From: a bacterium
GTDB lineage: Bacteria > Bacteroidota > Bacteroidia > Flavobacteriales_D > Crocinitomicaceae
NCBI GenBank assembly: GCA_024742305.1
Contig: JANSYQ010000007.1
Coordinates: 62,001 to 126,000 of the forward strand
Direction of reading: 5' to 3'
Length of the DNA: 64,000 nt
How positions within the stretch are numbered: the first letter of the stretch is position 1; each line of letters begins with the position of its first letter. The position numbers and the translations under genes are program-made. This document shows, piece after piece, positions 52,101 to 60,017 of the stretch. The notes beneath the pieces were generated by a model, which was not told the origin of the DNA, made no database searches, and saw nothing but the letters and a program-made list of their open reading frames with translations.

Positions 52101-53186
52101 TACTTCACCAGTAGTGTTGTCTGAACCATCCATCATTAGGAACGTTCCGTTTGGTGGTGTTGAGTAATCTGGTGTACCAGTCGCTCCCCATCCAGCAGGA
52201 CCGGTAGGAGTTGTTGCACTACTACCATATTCCCAGTTTGTTTGACCACCTTGTGTCCAACATAATGGAACTCCTGATGTAGCGAAAGACTCAATAAATG
52301 GTGTTGGATATGTTGCACATGCTGTTGCGAATGTGTTTGCGCACAACCAGTCTGAGCTATCTCCTGGCGAACATACCGCACGTACACACAAGTCATAGCT
52401 AGTAGATGGTGTTAAGCCAGTAAGTGTTGGCGTTGTGTTGTTCACTGTTACGAAAGTACCAGTACCTTGCGTAAATCCGGCAGGACCGTACTCGATCTGC
52501 CACTCAGATGCCCCTGCATTGTCAGTCCATGACAAGTCAACTTGAGTAGACTGAATGTTCGTTACTGACAAGTTTGTAGGTGTTGGACACGTTGGTGCTT
52601 CAACTACTCCAATATCATCCAAACAGATATCTCCTTCAAAAGATCCAGCACTCACAGCGCGGAAACGAATGTCGATAACCCCTGTCGCTGGAATTATTAG
52701 TTCAGAAATAAGCCATGGATCTCCTTGTGCTAATTGCTGTTCACCTACGATAGACGTCAACAAGTTCCAAGATGCTCCACCGTTGTCAGAGTACTCTACG
52801 TTCAACGTTCCCATTTGCGCACCAGTCATGTGGTAAGCAAACGTCAACATTGGCACTGTCAGTGCTGATACATCAACTTGAGGGGTAAAAAGGGTTGCTT
52901 CAACACCTACCGCAGCTCCGGAAGCTTCCGTGTAAAAGTATCGAGAACCACTATTTGCACCCAAGGGTCCAGTACCAGGAGAAGGAGTAGATCCAGCTCC
53001 ATCGATGTTCCAATCGTAACCAGTCGGTGAAGTTTCCGACCAACAGTTTTGACTGATCACCCCAGTTGTGGTGTTCAGGGATTCAACATTGTCCGACCAT
53101 GGTGCGACTTCCGGATTGGGACACTGCCCAAAAGAAGTCCCAACACTGAGAAACAATGCCGAGAAAAATAATACTAATTGTTTCAT
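49143..53186 (-). CDS. T9SS type A secreted protein with MAM-like and fibronectin domains (paralogue 2)
   Basis: A 1347-residue secreted protein (signal MKQLVLFFSALFLSVGTSFG). Two MAM/jelly-roll domains (about 25-200, ending GDICLDDIGVV; and about 295-465, ending YNDILLDDIELKEAP) alternate with fibronectin type III modules (VDLSWTDNAGASEWQIEYG). A sheet domain at ~555-715 and the C-terminal half (pre-peptidase C-like domain STWYTFIAPASGNVRIDGEF and type A T9SS tail MDIYPNPTTNVFYISN ... FRVIKQ) match paralogue 1. Compared with paralogue 1 the N-terminal part is replaced and longer. Surface-exposed, probably adhesive; no enzyme motif seen. Confidence 0.92.
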   Translation of the reverse strand: MKQLVLFFSALFLSVGTSFGQCPNPEVAPWSDNVESLNTTTGVISQNCWSETSPTGYDWNIDGAGSTPSPGTGPLGANSGSRYFYTEASGAAVGVEATLFTPQVDVSALTVPMLTFAYHMTGAQMGTLNVEYSDNGGASWNLLTSIVGEQQLAQGDPWLISELIIPATGVIDIRFRAVSAGSFEGDICLDDIGVVEAPTCPTPTNLSVTNIQSTQVDLSWTDNAGASEWQIEYGPAGFTQGTGTFVTVNNTTPTLTGLTPSTSYDLCVRAVCSPGDSSDWLCANTFATACATYPTPFIESFATSGVPLCWTQGGQTNWEYGSSATTPTGPAGWGATGTPDYSTPPNGTFLMMDGSDNTTGEVSTYTSPLIDASTLTLPMMSYAVFSNNTNDPTNNILLVEFWDGSAWNTINTIQQNLGPNWVLMEHIIDPVTITGDVQMRFTVTGGAGTTFYNDILLDDIELKEAPSCPSPTALAFTGGDNTSAGLSWNAGWQETSWILEYGPTGFTPGSGTQVVAPQNPDTLTGLAPDQFYEVYVYADCGGDTSAAVGPVLINTFNQGEYMEWDSDCPLGGFVDISATGVLYDLPDDGEVGIDPLPFTILFQNEPVTNMSVGNNGGMQLGNPNQTTIGYGGNFNTLADGFMFPWGDDLDSETGDIFIQQVGTSPNSVLVIQWNNSNNFSNGQGTVTFQVQIEESTNEIYYVYDDVIFGGNESGDDYAANADIGISGPNQDYTVSTNDPTYLQDNSCVHFYYTNCPRPQNYSVTYTTTSEGAITWNAGLANETEWQVIYGPQGFDPQTNGTSVTVNTGSALVIPGLDDMTTYDVYIMALCANGDTSVALTGDFTTLPNCADPTGLAGATAVDSIFTAWNYTANSGFPIQEFAFEYGPTGYMNGMGTQVYGIDTINTTDTLVDAGLMSGGLYDVYIQAVCNTGDSSNWVGPITVTMPLTNDSTCLAQAIPVDGVNYSFNGTGATVAAGEAAIAPPAGPCDGQMTWCNSSVTASTWYTFIAPASGNVRIDGEFQNFDGQVAVYETTDCNDFNQYNLIGANDDFNTSGDDFVYLNLCGLTPGNTYYMMHDPNGAAGVYSLRVQDITVEAGTDNGQLDVCLGDIVDLSTQLTGADAGGTWSEDIPTAGFNDPIWSSAGLASQVYTFEYMVVDGCAADSVETTIQVWAPSFAGNDGTIDACMNEPVDLLQGLVGGVGVSFTGTWYDPSANALPSSDIYANSIPGQYNYQYIAGNGICEDDTATVTVIVDPNCNYLNLQDLTFNGMDIYPNPTTNVFYISNEGSTEVFNYELTDLNGKVITTKEAAITGVETTEVNVEKLETGVYLIRIFNETAEKTFRVIKQ

Positions 53187-53217
53187 AGAAAAGAGAATTT
53201 TAATTGTAAAACAGAGC

Positions 53218-53247
53218 CAAAGGTAGTGTATTTTGGAAATCGTTCAA
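53218..53247 (-). promoter_or_regulatory. Promoter of T9SS paralogue 2
   Basis: On the minus strand TTG (53247-53245), a 19-nt spacer, then TACCTTTG (53225-53218), a perfect TAnnTTTG, followed by a leader beginning GGCTCTGTTTT, as in paralogue 1. Confidence 0.65.
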
Positions 53248-53518
53248 AAAGAGATTTTCTTTTGACTATTGAGTTCTTACCGGTATTTAAATCGATTTAT
53301 ACACAAACTTTTTAATATTTCAACCTATCCATTGAGTATAGTGGGTTTCAGAATGAATATTTCATTGATGGATTCATGTGTAGGGGTATGGGGAGCTAGG
53401 AACGATTTTCATTTTGTTATTTTACGAACACAGTAACTGTTTATTGTAGGTTTTACAACATGTAAAAATTGACTTTTCGGTTGGAACATAGAAAAGGTAT
53501 CGATTAGAAGTATTCCTT

Positions 53519-53526
53519 TATTTTTG
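53519..53526 (+). promoter_or_regulatory. -7 element of the SDR gene
   Basis: TATTTTTG matches TAnnTTTG, 20 nt before the ATG at 53547. No -33 TTG at the usual distance. Confidence 0.4.
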
Positions 53527-53546
53527 CTTTCAAAAGCATTGAACGT

Positions 53547-54332
53547 ATGAAAGAGTTATCAGGAAAGCACGCACTTGTTTGCGGCAGTACTCAAGGAATT
53601 GGATGGGCTTCTGCACAGTTAATGGCGGCGCGTGGAGCGCGGATTACATTGGTTGCTCGAAACGAAGGTAAGTTGAAAGATGCTCTCCAACAATTGGATA
53701 ATTCTGAGGGACAGCAGCATGATTTTTTGGTGGCGGATTTTTCTCAGCCGGATGATCTCTTGGCTGTTTTGAAGGATTACGTAGCAAAAGGTGCACAGCC
53801 GGATATACTCGTCAATAATACGGGCGGACCAAAAGGAGGTCCAATTATTGACGCTCAAACCAGTGAGTTTATTGCAGCGTTCAACCAACATCTGATTTGC
53901 AACCATATCTTGGTGCAACAACTGTATCCGGGAATGAAAGAAAAAGGAGGAGGTCGGATCATTAATGTTATTTCAACCTCTGTGAAACAACCATTGAATA
54001 ATCTTGGGGTTTCCAACACTGTTCGTGGGGCAGTGGCCAACTGGAGTAAGACCTTGGCGAATGAGCTGGGAGAATTCAATATTACCGTGAACAATGTTTT
54101 GCCTGGTGCTACCAACACGGGAAGATTGCAAAGTATTGCGGAGGCTAAAGCGGGAAAAACAAACAATTCTGTAGAAGATGTCTTTGCTGGAATGGCTGCT
54201 CAGAGCCCCATGCAAAGAATCGCTGAACCGGAAGAAGTAGCTGAAGCTATTGCGTTCCTTGCTTCTGACCGAGCCTCGTATATCAGCGGCATTAACGTAC
54301 CTGTCGACGGTGGTCGTACCAAGTCACTTTAA
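53547..54332 (+). CDS. Atypical short-chain dehydrogenase/reductase family protein
   Basis: A 261-residue cytoplasmic SDR with a good cofactor motif (CGSTQGIGWA, TGxxxGIG type), a conserved DILVNNTGGP, the active-site Ser in NVISTS (S143) and the C-terminal SYISGINVPVDGG. The catalytic tetrad is altered: the place of Tyr, 13 residues after S143, is S156, and the Lys position is R160 (VSNTVRGAV instead of YxxSKAAV). Subfamilies with S/N-x-x-x-R at this site exist and are often annotated as 3-oxoacyl-ACP reductase. Normal SDR chemistry is doubtful. The gene overlaps the start of the following lipoprotein gene. Confidence 0.87.
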   Translation: MKELSGKHALVCGSTQGIGWASAQLMAARGARITLVARNEGKLKDALQQLDNSEGQQHDFLVADFSQPDDLLAVLKDYVAKGAQPDILVNNTGGPKGGPIIDAQTSEFIAAFNQHLICNHILVQQLYPGMKEKGGGRIINVISTSVKQPLNNLGVSNTVRGAVANWSKTLANELGEFNITVNNVLPGATNTGRLQSIAEAKAGKTNNSVEDVFAGMAAQSPMQRIAEPEEVAEAIAFLASDRASYISGINVPVDGGRTKSL

Positions 54333-54720
54333 ACTTGGGGTAATTATACTTCTTATGGCTTTTTCGTGTTCGAAGAAGCCCGAATCTGGTGTAGAGTTCA
54401 AAGGTGTAGATATAAACCCTTCATCTGTTTTTGTTGATGCTGTTTCCCTAGATTCTCTTTCATTTGCATCGGGAGAAAAACGCTGGTTGTTGAAAGGTCT
54501 TATCGTTAATAATGGAATTGAGTATTCTTACTCCATGGTATATGGTCAAAATCCTTTTGAATCGGATGTTATACCGTTAATGGCAAATGCTCCTATGTTA
54601 ATAGAATCTAATGATAGTACGGTAGTTGTGCTAACCCATCATGAAAAAAATGTGATGATTTCTTGGAGAACCGAAGATCAATTTGTGTGCGTGAAATCCG
54701 TTCTTACTTCAGAACGTTAA
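54310..54720 (+). CDS. Small lipoprotein overlapping the SDR 3' end (GTG start)
   Basis: A ~136-residue putative lipoprotein. Its signal region FKLGVIILLMAFSC followed by SKK needs a start upstream of ATG 54355. GTG at 54310, 23 bp inside the end of the SDR gene, supplies a short N-terminus; the longer frame from 54250 is also possible. The mature part is ~120 residues of beta-type sequence (DAVSLDSLSFASGEKRWLLK) with no known family. It is co-transcribed with the SDR gene and overlaps the convergent T9SS gene by 17 bp at its 3' end. Confidence 0.55.
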   Translation: MVVPSHFKLGVIILLMAFSCSKKPESGVEFKGVDINPSSVFVDAVSLDSLSFASGEKRWLLKGLIVNNGIEYSYSMVYGQNPFESDVIPLMANAPMLIESNDSTVVVLTHHEKNVMISWRTEDQFVCVKSVLTSER

Positions 54721-57073
54721 CATGACCTCTGAGGTTTCTGTCTCTACCCGAATTGGTCACAAAGTTGACATCATACGTGTACGTTCCGTCCGGCACGTAC
54801 AAACCTAAATAAGTTCCGTCCCATTCAAAATTTAGGTCATTCGAGGTGAAAATGATTTCTCCCCATCTGTTGAAGACATTCACTTCAAGCGATTTTACAC
54901 CTACAGTGCTAATGGACCAATCGTTATTGTATCGATCTCCGTCCGGGGTGAACGTGTTTGGAATGTAGACATACCACTCTTCTTCAATGTTGATTGGCTT
55001 TGTGATGGTGTCAGTACATCCTTTGTCATCAATGGCAATTAAAGTTACGTTGTACATTCCCGGGTCAGGATACGTTGTACTAGGGTGAGGGAAAGTGTCC
55101 CCACTTCCGTTGCCAAAGTCCCAAATATAACTTGTCGCGTTTTGCGATTGATTCTCGAAGGTAATCGGCAAGTTGTTAAAGAAGACCGTACTTGTTACAG
55201 TGAAGTCTGCCGTCGGAGCTACGACTGTTACAGTTGTGGTTGTATCTACCGTGAATGTTTGACATTCATCCGAAACAATAACTTGATACGTTGTTGTCTC
55301 TGAAGGGTTGACCCAAACTCCTGAAGTCGTTTCGCCACTGTGCGGCCACAGATAGTAATATTGACCGTACCCCCCCGTAGGAAATACTTCAATAAACGCA
55401 GAATCTGAAGGGCAAATTTCCAGTCCTGGGGAAATATCTAATACCAATGGTGGCGATGTTATTGTATAAACCACTTCTGCAGACGCAGAGTTTCCACAAT
55501 CGTCAGATACGGTAATAAAGTAGGTGGTTGAAGTGGATGGAATTACATCCAACGTGGGACCATTTCCGAGGTTAGGATCATTTGCTGTTGACCACGTGTA
55601 GCTGTAATTTCCTGAACCGCCTGAAGCATTTGCTGCCAACGTAGTTGGAAGGTATGGACAAATTTCTGTAATATCCGGTGTTTCATTCAGTACCAACGGT
55701 GGTAAAACGGGAACAACCACTTCATAAGAGTCAGTCGCTTGATCTCCTAAACATGCGTCTTCAACAGTAACGCTATACGTTGTAGTGGCTCCAGGTGTCA
55801 CCGTAATGGATGGAGTAGTTTCCCCCGTATTCCATAAAAAAGTATACGGAGATGCTCCACCTGAGGGAACTGCCGTGAGAGTTACTTGTTCGCCCGGACA
55901 GTTGATAGTTCCTCCGTCGATTTCTACCTCCACGGGTTCAATATCATTTATTGCCAGCTCTAGAATGATCGGTGTCACGTTTCCACAAGGGTCCGTGATG
56001 GGAAATTCTATGGTGATTGATTCTTGTCCTTCTACAAGAGCATCTTGGAAAGCATCAATCGTGAAGCTTACGGAGCTTTGTCCTGCTGCAAAGGTTACTG
56101 AGTTCGGTATATTGGAATAGTCGACGCCTTCTGTGGCGGTTCCGCTCACGTTGATCGGTACTGTCATAGGTGATGCAGATTGCGCTGGATCTCTGTCCAA
56201 AGTTACCGTCGCGCTGACACATCCTTCTCCCATGATATTCGGAGCGCCAAACAATTCTTGCGATAAGGTGTAATCCACTTCAATTGGAGTGTCGGAAGAA
56301 AGACTGTTCGCTTCTAGGAAGATACCAGAGTCATAAATACCATCTCCTGTATCTGCAATGGCGATGATTAGTCGATAGGTTTGTCCACATTGTACTTCCG
56401 CTTTTGCAGTCAATACTTCTGTGAATCCATCATATTGAATGGTAGCTCCGTTCGTATTATCTACATAATACTGTGCATTAGCTGCTCCGAAGGTTCCGAA
56501 CTGGTTCGAAACGGCGTCGTGTACATTATTAATGGCTACCGGTTGATTGTTTGGTAGAAGGGCAATGTTTGTTGGTGTTGGGTACCCTGGGCCAATAATG
56601 AAAAAGGCAAAAACATCGTTGAACTGCGAGCCAACATATTCCTCGTATTCCTCTGAACCGAAAACATAGTTAAACTTCACTGAGTCTGAGTAGGGAACGA
56701 AATCGAATTCAAGCACGGAGGCGTTAAAGGTTGTTCCACCTACTAAATTGGTAAGCAAAGCATTTCCGGGAGTTCCGTTGTCCATTCCGCCATCAGCAAC
56801 GTTGTTTGGACCATGAGGACCATCAGTTCCTTGGTTTAAAACCGTTCCGGTTGTTATAATAATTCCGTCGTTCAACCCAATATTAGTGCTTGTTCCATTG
56901 AACTCGCCAATGGCTGCTGGGTGACCGTTATAGGTGATATTGGAAACCGTAACACCAGATCCAAGAAGAACGTTTTGTACCAATCCTGCGGGAGATTGTG
57001 CCGTACTAGTAATCAGCTGACCGAAAGAGGTCAGTGGCAAAATCATAAGGAGTAAAAGTACAATTCTCTTCAT
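54704..57073 (-). CDS. T9SS type B protein with choice-of-anchor L domain
   Basis: A 789-residue surface protein. Signal peptide MKRIVLLLLMILPLTSFGQ; residues ~30-260 match the choice-of-anchor L domain (LNDGIIITTG, FNYVFGSEEYEEYVGSQFND, FAFFIIGPGY); a Calx-beta-like region at ~265-375 (GTATEGVDYSNIP, VEGQESITIEFPI); Ig-like modules (NCPGEQVTLTAVPSGG, ICPYLPTTLAANASGG); a PKD domain (SYIWDFGNGSGD); and the type B T9SS tail (IPNTFTPDGDRYNN, VFNRWGEIIF, FEWDGTYLG, GHVNVLK). Secreted by T9SS; likely structural or adhesive. Confidence 0.93.
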   Translation of the reverse strand: MKRIVLLLLMILPLTSFGQLITSTAQSPAGLVQNVLLGSGVTVSNITYNGHPAAIGEFNGTSTNIGLNDGIIITTGTVLNQGTDGPHGPNNVADGGMDNGTPGNALLTNLVGGTTFNASVLEFDFVPYSDSVKFNYVFGSEEYEEYVGSQFNDVFAFFIIGPGYPTPTNIALLPNNQPVAINNVHDAVSNQFGTFGAANAQYYVDNTNGATIQYDGFTEVLTAKAEVQCGQTYRLIIAIADTGDGIYDSGIFLEANSLSSDTPIEVDYTLSQELFGAPNIMGEGCVSATVTLDRDPAQSASPMTVPINVSGTATEGVDYSNIPNSVTFAAGQSSVSFTIDAFQDALVEGQESITIEFPITDPCGNVTPIILELAINDIEPVEVEIDGGTINCPGEQVTLTAVPSGGASPYTFLWNTGETTPSITVTPGATTTYSVTVEDACLGDQATDSYEVVVPVLPPLVLNETPDITEICPYLPTTLAANASGGSGNYSYTWSTANDPNLGNGPTLDVIPSTSTTYFITVSDDCGNSASAEVVYTITSPPLVLDISPGLEICPSDSAFIEVFPTGGYGQYYYLWPHSGETTSGVWVNPSETTTYQVIVSDECQTFTVDTTTTVTVVAPTADFTVTSTVFFNNLPITFENQSQNATSYIWDFGNGSGDTFPHPSTTYPDPGMYNVTLIAIDDKGCTDTITKPINIEEEWYVYIPNTFTPDGDRYNNDWSISTVGVKSLEVNVFNRWGEIIFTSNDLNFEWDGTYLGLYVPDGTYTYDVNFVTNSGRDRNLRGHVNVLK

Positions 57074-57217
57074 CTTCTATAAATATAGACGTAAAACTTG
57101 GGCAATCGTTTGCCATTTTGATAAAAATTAACACAAATATTACGCCAAAGAGGGTCTCATTTATAGAATGTTAACGATTCTGCTCAGAATTTATTTGCTC
57201 GCAGACGCGAAATTCGT

Positions 57218-57225
57218 CAGATTTG
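57218..57225 (+). promoter_or_regulatory. -7-like element 4 nt before the M23 peptidase start
   Basis: CAGATTTG differs from TAnnTTTG at one position and is followed by CGAT and the ATG at 57230, the same spacing as several other genes here. Confidence 0.35.
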
Positions 57226-57229
57226 CGAT

Positions 57230-58072
57230 ATGGGATTTTGGAAAAAACTCGTTGAAAAATCAAGGAAAAGCCTGAAGTACTCGGTGTCGGATCCTGCCTC
57301 TTTTGAAGAGGTGTGGAGCTTCACTAGTACGCGGATTCGTGTGATTAGTTTGTTTGTGGTATTGGTTCTTGCAACGGGTTTTGGGATGAGTTACATAATC
57401 TCATGGATGGGTGGTCCTGGAAGCGGTAAAAATGACGCAACCATCGAAAGAAAGCAACTGGAGGAGCAATTTGAAAAAATTGCAGCCTTGGAAAAAGAAG
57501 CCGCTTTGAGAAGTCAATACAACGGAGCGTTATTGAAAATTTTGCGAGGAGAAGTTCCTATCAATAGCAATATTGACTCACTTGCAGAAGTAACCGACCC
57601 TGATTACGGCAGCATTCAAACCAAACCATCCAAGTCGGAAATTGAAGTTTCGAAGAAGGTAAAGGATGATATGCGCACAGGAAATCGAACGGAGGCTGCA
57701 ATCCCTTATTTTAAATCGCCAGTAAAAGGTGTGGTGAGCGATGCGTTTACACCAGGTTCGCACCCTGGAATTGACGTAGTCACGGAAAAGAACGAATCCA
57801 TCAAAGCTTGTCTTTCTGGGACGGTACTATATGCTGGATTTACGCGTCAAGATGGGTACATTGTTATTCTGGATCACGGAAACGGCTATTCTTCAGTGTA
57901 CAAGCATGCGCGAAAAGCATTGAAAAAGATAGGAGATCGTGTGCAACTTGGTGATCCAATAGCGATTGTAGGAAGCACGGGTTCCAATTCCACCGGACCT
58001 CACCTTCACTTTGAATTGTGGTACAATCAGTCGCCCGTTAATCCGGAGGACTATATCAAGTTTACCCGTTGA
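57230..58072 (+). CDS. M23 family metallopeptidase (LytM/DD-endopeptidase-like)
   Basis: A 280-residue inner-membrane protein whose peptidase domain faces the periplasm: short cytoplasmic N-terminus, one membrane helix (38-60), a coiled coil (~70-100), then the M23 domain at ~160-275. Zinc ligands are H178 and D182 (HPGIDVV) and H260, with H258 as the catalytic His of the HLH motif (GPHLHFELW). All active-site residues are present, so it can cut peptidoglycan cross-links. The architecture is that of cell-wall remodelling or division-associated M23 proteins of Bacteroidota. The last 11 bp overlap the convergent ABC transporter gene. Confidence 0.93.
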   Translation: MGFWKKLVEKSRKSLKYSVSDPASFEEVWSFTSTRIRVISLFVVLVLATGFGMSYIISWMGGPGSGKNDATIERKQLEEQFEKIAALEKEAALRSQYNGALLKILRGEVPINSNIDSLAEVTDPDYGSIQTKPSKSEIEVSKKVKDDMRTGNRTEAAIPYFKSPVKGVVSDAFTPGSHPGIDVVTEKNESIKACLSGTVLYAGFTRQDGYIVILDHGNGYSSVYKHARKALKKIGDRVQLGDPIAIVGSTGSNSTGPHLHFELWYNQSPVNPEDYIKFTR

Positions 58073-59900
58073 TTCCCTGCATTGAAGAGAGTTTGGCGTA
58101 GATCCCATCTTTTTTCATAAGCTCCTCGTGGTTGCCGCGCTCTTTTATTTCGCCTTTTGACAATACGAGAATTTCATCTGCTTTTTGAATGGTGCTCAAT
58201 CGATGGGCAATGACTAAGCTCGTGCGGTTTTCCATCAAATGTTCCAAAGCATCTTGTACCAATCGTTCTGACTCGGTATCCAGTGCGGAAGTTGCTTCGT
58301 CGAGAATAAGAATAGATGGGTTTTTCAAAATAGCCCGTGCAATGCTCACACGTTGTTTCTGACCGCCGGATAGCTTGTTGCCACGTTCACCGATGTTGGT
58401 TTCATAGCCATCCTCCAATTCCATAATGAAATCGTGGGCATTGGCAATTTTTGCGGCTTGAATTATGTCTTCCATATCGGCGTTATCCATTCCAAACGCG
58501 ATATTGTCCCGAACCGTCGTGTTAAAAAGAATGGACTCTTGAGATACAATTCCAATATGCTGACGGAGATCAAACATCGATAGATCTTTCACATCAACAC
58601 CATCAACCTTGACAGCGCCGCTTTGAACGTCGTAAAAACGAGGGAGTAAATCGGCTAACGTTGACTTTCCACTACCTGATTCTCCAACAAGAGCAATCAT
58701 TTTACCTGCGGGAATTTTGAACGAAACGTCTTTAATTACATCTTCATCGCGATAGCGGAACCAAACATTTTCGTAAGAAACTCCTTCGGAAATTTCATTG
58801 ACCTTTACTGGGTTTTCTCTTTCATAAATACGTTCATCTGCATCAAGAATTTCATTGATTCGATCCAACGAAGCAAATGCTTGATTCAAATTTGACATTC
58901 CTTGTGATACCCCTTGAATTGGTCGCATCAATTGAGAGAAAACAATGATAAACCCTAGGAAAACCTCCCCTTTAATTGCAGCTTCACCACCATCCAAAAC
59001 GAGCAGGCCACCGTACCACACAATCGTCACCATTACCAGCGAGCCTATGGTTTCATTCAAAGGAGAGGTAAGTTCGCGTTTACGAAAAGCCTTGGTTATC
59101 AATTTTTGATGCTTCAGGTTCTCCCAACGGAAACTTTTCACAACTTGATTCATTGCGTTAAACGCTTTAATAATTCGAATGCCACCCAAGGCTTCGTCTA
59201 TCGAAGAAACTAAAACGCCCATTTGTTCTTGTCCTTGTTTGGCCGTTCGTTTTAAACTTTTCCCGATTATCACAATAATTAATGCAACCACTGGTAGTAA
59301 TAACAAAGCGAATACGGTAAGACTTACGCTCCAGTATAAGAGAACGGAAATGGTGATAAACAGAGCGAATGGCTCACGAAATATCAGTTCTAGCATCGAG
59401 ATTACCGCGTTTTCAATGATTCCGACATCACTCTGCATTCGTGACATTAAATCCCCACGTTTTTCATCCGTGTAATGAGATATCGGAAGTTTCATGGCTT
59501 TCTCGAACAAGGCATCGCGTACATCGCGTACTACGGCCATGCGTAATTGAGATTGAAACCAAATGGCTCCGTATCGAAATAAGTTTTTCACGAAAAAGGC
59601 AATGCTTACAGTGATACACACGAAAACAAGTGCTCCCTTGGGATCGGCTTCCGTCATGGCGTACATTTCATAGTTATACCACTCGCCAATGTATTTGAAT
59701 ATGCCTGAAAAGGTTTCGTCGTAATGTGGAGGAGAAACAACTTCCTTTTCCGTTCCTTCGAATAATAGCTTGAGAACAGGTATGAATAGTGCCATCGAAA
59801 TCAAGTTGAAGATGACAAATCCAAGGTTGCAAAGAATAACGGTAATTGCCGTCCATCGGTAGCGGAAGGTATACCTATATATCTGAAGGAAATTTTTCAT
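58062..59900 (-). CDS. ABC exporter, fused permease and ATPase (MsbA-like)
   Basis: A 612-residue half-transporter with six membrane helices in the first ~330 residues and a complete nucleotide-binding domain: Walker A GESGSGKST, Q-loop IVSQE, signature NKLSGGQKQR, Walker B ILILDEATSALD and the H-loop IAHRLS. It works as a dimer; MsbA-type members flip lipid A or other lipids, but multidrug export cannot be excluded. The frame opens at 59984, but ATG at 59900 (MKNFLQIYRYTFRYRW) is the family start; the extra codons merely translate an intergenic repeat. The -7 element TATCTTTG sits 6 nt before this ATG. Confidence 0.93.
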   Translation of the reverse strand: MKNFLQIYRYTFRYRWTAITVILCNLGFVIFNLISMALFIPVLKLLFEGTEKEVVSPPHYDETFSGIFKYIGEWYNYEMYAMTEADPKGALVFVCITVSIAFFVKNLFRYGAIWFQSQLRMAVVRDVRDALFEKAMKLPISHYTDEKRGDLMSRMQSDVGIIENAVISMLELIFREPFALFITISVLLYWSVSLTVFALLLLPVVALIIVIIGKSLKRTAKQGQEQMGVLVSSIDEALGGIRIIKAFNAMNQVVKSFRWENLKHQKLITKAFRKRELTSPLNETIGSLVMVTIVWYGGLLVLDGGEAAIKGEVFLGFIIVFSQLMRPIQGVSQGMSNLNQAFASLDRINEILDADERIYERENPVKVNEISEGVSYENVWFRYRDEDVIKDVSFKIPAGKMIALVGESGSGKSTLADLLPRFYDVQSGAVKVDGVDVKDLSMFDLRQHIGIVSQESILFNTTVRDNIAFGMDNADMEDIIQAAKIANAHDFIMELEDGYETNIGERGNKLSGGQKQRVSIARAILKNPSILILDEATSALDTESERLVQDALEHLMENRTSLVIAHRLSTIQKADEILVLSKGEIKERGNHEELMKKDGIYAKLSSMQGING

Positions 59901-59906
59901 TCGTGA

Positions 59907-59914
59907 CAAAGATA
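59907..59914 (-). promoter_or_regulatory. -7 element of the ABC exporter
   Basis: On the minus strand TATCTTTG is a perfect TAnnTTTG, separated from the ATG at 59900 by 6 nt, so the leader is almost absent. Confidence 0.5.
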
Positions 59915-59922
59915 GATTTATT

Positions 59923-60002
59923 AATAATGAATAGTGAAATATTGAATAATGAATACTGTGTCTGTGGGAAGACCTTTTATTCATGATTCCTTATTCATTA
60001 TT
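59923..60002. repeat. Direct and inverted AATAATGAATA repeats
   Basis: AATAATGAATA occurs at 59923-59933 and 59945-59955, and its inverse TATTCATTATT at 59992-60002. The element fills the space between the divergent ABC exporter and rbfA promoters and can form an 11-bp hairpin with a 36-nt loop. Confidence 0.6.
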
Positions 60003-60005
60003 ACT

Positions 60006-60013
60006 TACTTTTG
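60006..60013 (+). promoter_or_regulatory. -7 element 4 nt before rbfA
   Basis: TACTTTTG, a perfect TAnnTTTG, is followed by CCAC and the ATG at 60018. The expected transcription start falls on the start codon. Confidence 0.55.
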
Positions 60014-60017
60014 CCAC

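Larger units (their letters stand above)
53187..53546. other. Divergent promoter region without genes
   Basis: A 360-bp AT-rich intergenic region between the minus-strand T9SS paralogue 2 and the plus-strand SDR gene. It holds the promoter of the former (53218-53247) and a -7 element of the latter (53519-53526). I see no ORF of coding character, RNA gene or clear repeat in the middle part. Confidence 0.6.

Noticed and set aside
59901-59984. Longer ABC exporter N-terminus
   Set aside because: The extra residues only translate the AATAATGAATA intergenic repeat and are absent from the MsbA-like N-terminal pattern.
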